Positions 14,516-16,457 of a stretch of 16,457 nucleotides of DNA are shown here, one piece after another. Location: positions 1 to 16,457 of the forward strand of contig JAEYUO010000049.1 of NCBI GenBank assembly GCA_023432465.1. The letters are read 5' to 3'. The stretch's first letter is position 1; each line of letters opens with the position of its first letter. The DNA comes from Planctomycetota bacterium (GTDB taxonomy: Bacteria; Planctomycetota; Phycisphaerae; Phycisphaerales; UBA1924). The position numbers and the translations under genes were made by a program. Under the pieces are notes generated by a model. That model searched no databases. It was not told where the DNA came from and saw only the letters and a program-made list of their open reading frames with translations.

Positions 14516-14538
14516 GACGCATACGTGGAGCACGCTGC

Positions 14539-15552
14539 ATGGACACCGTCTGGATTGTTGTCGGCGTAGTACTGGCCCTGATCTTCCTGATCCTGGTCTT
14601 CGTCGTCGGTCAGTTCGCCAACCTCTACATCCAGGCCCTCCTCAGCAACGCCCGCGTGAGCTTCGTCGAGCTCATCGGCATGCGCCTCCGCAAGGTCGAT
14701 CTCCGCACCATCGTCTACAGCCGCATCCGCGCCAAGAAGGCCGGCCTCGACATCCCCACCAACCAGCTCGAGTCCCACTACCTCGCCGGCGGCCGCGTCA
14801 TGCACGTCATCTCCGCCCTCATCGCCGCCCGCGGCGCGAAGATCAACCTCGTCTGGGACACCGCCACCGCCATCGACCTTGCAGGCCGCGACATCCTCGA
14901 AGCCGTCCAGACCTCCGTGAATCCCAAAGTCATCGACTGCCCCGGCCCCACCAGCCCACGCCCCACCATCGACGCCGTCGCCAAGAACGGCATCCAGCTC
15001 AAGGCCAAGGCCCGCGTCACCGTCCGCACCAACATCGCCCGGCTCGTCGGCGGCGCAACCGAGGAAACCATCGTCGCCCGCGTCGGCCAGGGCATCGTCT
15101 CCACCATCGGCTCCGCCGTCGATCACAAGCACGTGCTCGAGAACCCCGATGAGATTTCCAAGAAGGTCATGGCCTCCGGCCTCGATGCCGGCACCGCCTT
15201 CGAGATCCTCTCCATCGACATCGCCGATATCGATGTCGGCGAGAACATCGGCGCCAAGCTCGACCTCGACCAGGCCCGCACCAACAAGGAAATGGCTCAG
15301 GCCGAAGCCGAAAAGCGTCGCGCACTCGCCGTCGCCGCCGAGCAGGAGTTCAAGGCCGAGCAGCAGAAGAACCGCGCCCTCGTCGTCCTCGCCGAGGCCG
15401 AGATCCCCAAGGCCATCAGCGAGTCCTTCCGCAAGGGCAACCTCGGAATCATGGACTACTACCGCATGCGCAACCTCCAGGCCGACACCTCCATGCGCGG
15501 CGCAATCGCCGGCGGAGAGCCCGGCCAGCCCGGCGGCGTCGCCGGAGGCTGA
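14539..15552 (+). CDS. floA: Flotillin-like protein FloA
   Basis: A 337-residue SPFH/PHB protein of the bacterial FloA (YqfA) family, close to the usual ~330 residues. One hydrophobic segment near the N-terminus (~4-24, VWIVVGVVLALIFLILVFVVG) forms the membrane hairpin or anchor. The family stretches VDLRTIVYSRIRAKKAGLDIP (53-73), GGRVMHVISALIAARGA (84-100) and LSIDIADIDVGENIGAKLDLDQARTNKEMAQAEAEKRRA are all present. The last leads into an E/A/K-rich coiled coil (~240-295) used for oligomerisation. The tail is Gly/Pro-rich (GGEPGQPGGVAGG). FloA organises membrane microdomains and affects membrane fluidity and protease placement. Its partners are likely the two NfeD proteins encoded directly upstream. 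A canonical GGAG, its own -10 box and a leader hairpin are present. Confidence 0.96.
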   Translation: MDTVWIVVGVVLALIFLILVFVVGQFANLYIQALLSNARVSFVELIGMRLRKVDLRTIVYSRIRAKKAGLDIPTNQLESHYLAGGRVMHVISALIAARGAKINLVWDTATAIDLAGRDILEAVQTSVNPKVIDCPGPTSPRPTIDAVAKNGIQLKAKARVTVRTNIARLVGGATEETIVARVGQGIVSTIGSAVDHKHVLENPDEISKKVMASGLDAGTAFEILSIDIADIDVGENIGAKLDLDQARTNKEMAQAEAEKRRALAVAAEQEFKAEQQKNRALVVLAEAEIPKAISESFRKGNLGIMDYYRMRNLQADTSMRGAIAGGEPGQPGGVAGG

Positions 15553-15555
15553 GCC

Positions 15556-16457
15556 CTACCGCGCATCCCGCGAGTAGCTCATCCCCCCCCACTCCGTCGG
15601 TGTCCCCGCGCGCAGATCCCGGGCCGCCTCCAGCAGCACCCCCGACACCAGCCACGCGCCCAACGGAAACGCCAGCACGCCCCGTCGCGGCGTGTTTCCA
15701 AGGCTCGCGCACGCCCACAGTGCGCACGCAAACACCGCCGTACCCGCAACCCCAAGCCCCAGCGCCCAGTCCGCAACGCCCCCGCCATTCCCGCTCACAC
15801 GCATCCCCAGCCCCGCCGCGGCCCCCATCACCGCCATCCCCGGCAGCGCGATCCCCAGCGTCCGCAGCCGCCACGCAATCCCGCGCAGCCGCGACTGCTT
15901 CCGATTCGCCGACTCCGTGAAGATCCGCTTCCACCCCCGCCGAAACTCCGCCCAGCTCGAATACATCCGGCAATGCAGCAGCCCGTCGGCCAGGAACACC
16001 CCCAGCGGCACCCCCGCCCGGTCCGCCGCACGCGCAAGCTCCACATCCTCCAGCACCGCCCAGTGCACCGCCTTGTGCCCCTCAAACCGCTCATACGCCT
16101 CGCGCCGGATCATGATGAACTGCCCGTTGGCAAACGGTCGCTCCTGATTCGGATGGTTCGTCCGCGTGATCGGATACATCCGCACCAGCTCCATCCCGGC
16201 GACAGGCTGCGCAACCACCTCAAACCACCTGTCCCGCGTCAGCGTGCTCAGCAGGCTCAGCATCCCAAGCCCCCGCTGCTTCATCAGCCCCAAGCACGCA
16301 CGCACGCACCGCGGATCAAGCGTCGTGTCCGCATCCACAAACAGCAGCACCTCCGCCCCCCGCGCTGCGGGCGACGCGTTCACCGCCGTCCACAGCGCGT
16401 TCACCTTCCCCGCCCACCCCGCCGGACACGCCTCAATCCTGATGATCTCCGCCGCCC
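15556..16457 (-). CDS. Family 2 membrane glycosyltransferase, N-terminus outside window
   Basis: 299 C-terminal residues are visible; the frame is open through the right edge, so the start is missing. Visible landmarks are GWAGKVNAL (13-21), the DADT metal/nucleotide site (41-44), FANGQ (108-112), the ED acid pair at 136-137 (WAVLEDVELA) and FRRGWKR (171-177), which are the successive motifs of GT2 transferases of the GT-A fold. The order GWxGK, DADT, FANGQ, EDV and GW(K/R)R resembles the HpnB/CrtQ-like group. Three hydrophobic segments (~193-219, 228-250, 260-276) anchor the C-terminus in the membrane. A lipid or polyprenol acceptor is likely but not shown. Its stop codon is three bases from the convergent floA stop, leaving no room for a separate terminator. 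Confidence 0.88.
   Translation of the reverse strand, partial: AAEIIRIEACPAGWAGKVNALWTAVNASPAARGAEVLLFVDADTTLDPRCVRACLGLMKQRGLGMLSLLSTLTRDRWFEVVAQPVAGMELVRMYPITRTNHPNQERPFANGQFIMIRREAYERFEGHKAVHWAVLEDVELARAADRAGVPLGVFLADGLLHCRMYSSWAEFRRGWKRIFTESANRKQSRLRGIAWRLRTLGIALPGMAVMGAAAGLGMRVSGNGGGVADWALGLGVAGTAVFACALWACASLGNTPRRGVLAFPLGAWLVSGVLLEAARDLRAGTPTEWGGMSYSRDAR

Overview
The window looks like chromosomal DNA from a high-GC member of the Planctomycetota, most likely the Phycisphaerae/Phycisphaerales. The pointers are family-level: a secreted protein ending in two 'GC-type' dockerin repeats, a short pseudopilin with an FTLIELL start and a C-terminal 'DGH' motif, a surface protein with the planctomycete-style N-terminal EPRLVLA motif, an LpxK of the lipid A pathway, and an NfeD/flotillin cluster. 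I see no rRNA, tRNA, CRISPR array, insertion sequence or phage gene. The taxonomic call is an inference from protein features.

Layout. At the left edge a truncated FHA-GAF signalling gene (- strand) diverges from a pseudopilin gene, which is followed by a GC-type dockerin protein. A strong hairpin then separates these from a convergent gene for an exported GH31 alpha-glucosidase. That gene diverges from a gene for a membrane-anchored ankyrin-repeat protein. Next comes a same-strand run: sugar-nucleotide epimerase, small three-helix membrane protein, LpxK (4-bp overlap with the gene before it) and a PLP aminotransferase. A large secreted CAP-domain protein with three ASH/choice-of-anchor-D-like domains follows. 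After it lies a membrane-proteostasis cluster: a long NfeD with a ClpP-like protease domain, a short NfeD and flotillin-like FloA. FloA ends three bases from the end of a convergent, truncated family 2 glycosyltransferase. Most products act in or outside the cytoplasmic membrane.

Regulation. Several starts have a TAnnnT -10-like hexamer close upstream. At four genes (start codons 6030, 7068, 8564, 12115) the hexamer lies only 6-8 bases before the start codon and no Shine-Dalgarno is visible, which predicts leaderless mRNAs. At two of these the hexamer is the same TAAACT and its TAA is the stop codon of the gene before; these are the only two TAA stops among the 13 complete 3' ends. Other genes (ankyrin, floA, CAP protein, short nfeD, dockerin) have clear SD sequences, so two modes of initiation seem to be mixed.

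The written strand is C-rich over both + and - genes, so codon endings flip with orientation (C-ending on +, G-ending on -). This suggests the + strand is the lagging strand and that most genes here oppose replication. The high GC produces many long antisense shadow ORFs, which I left out.
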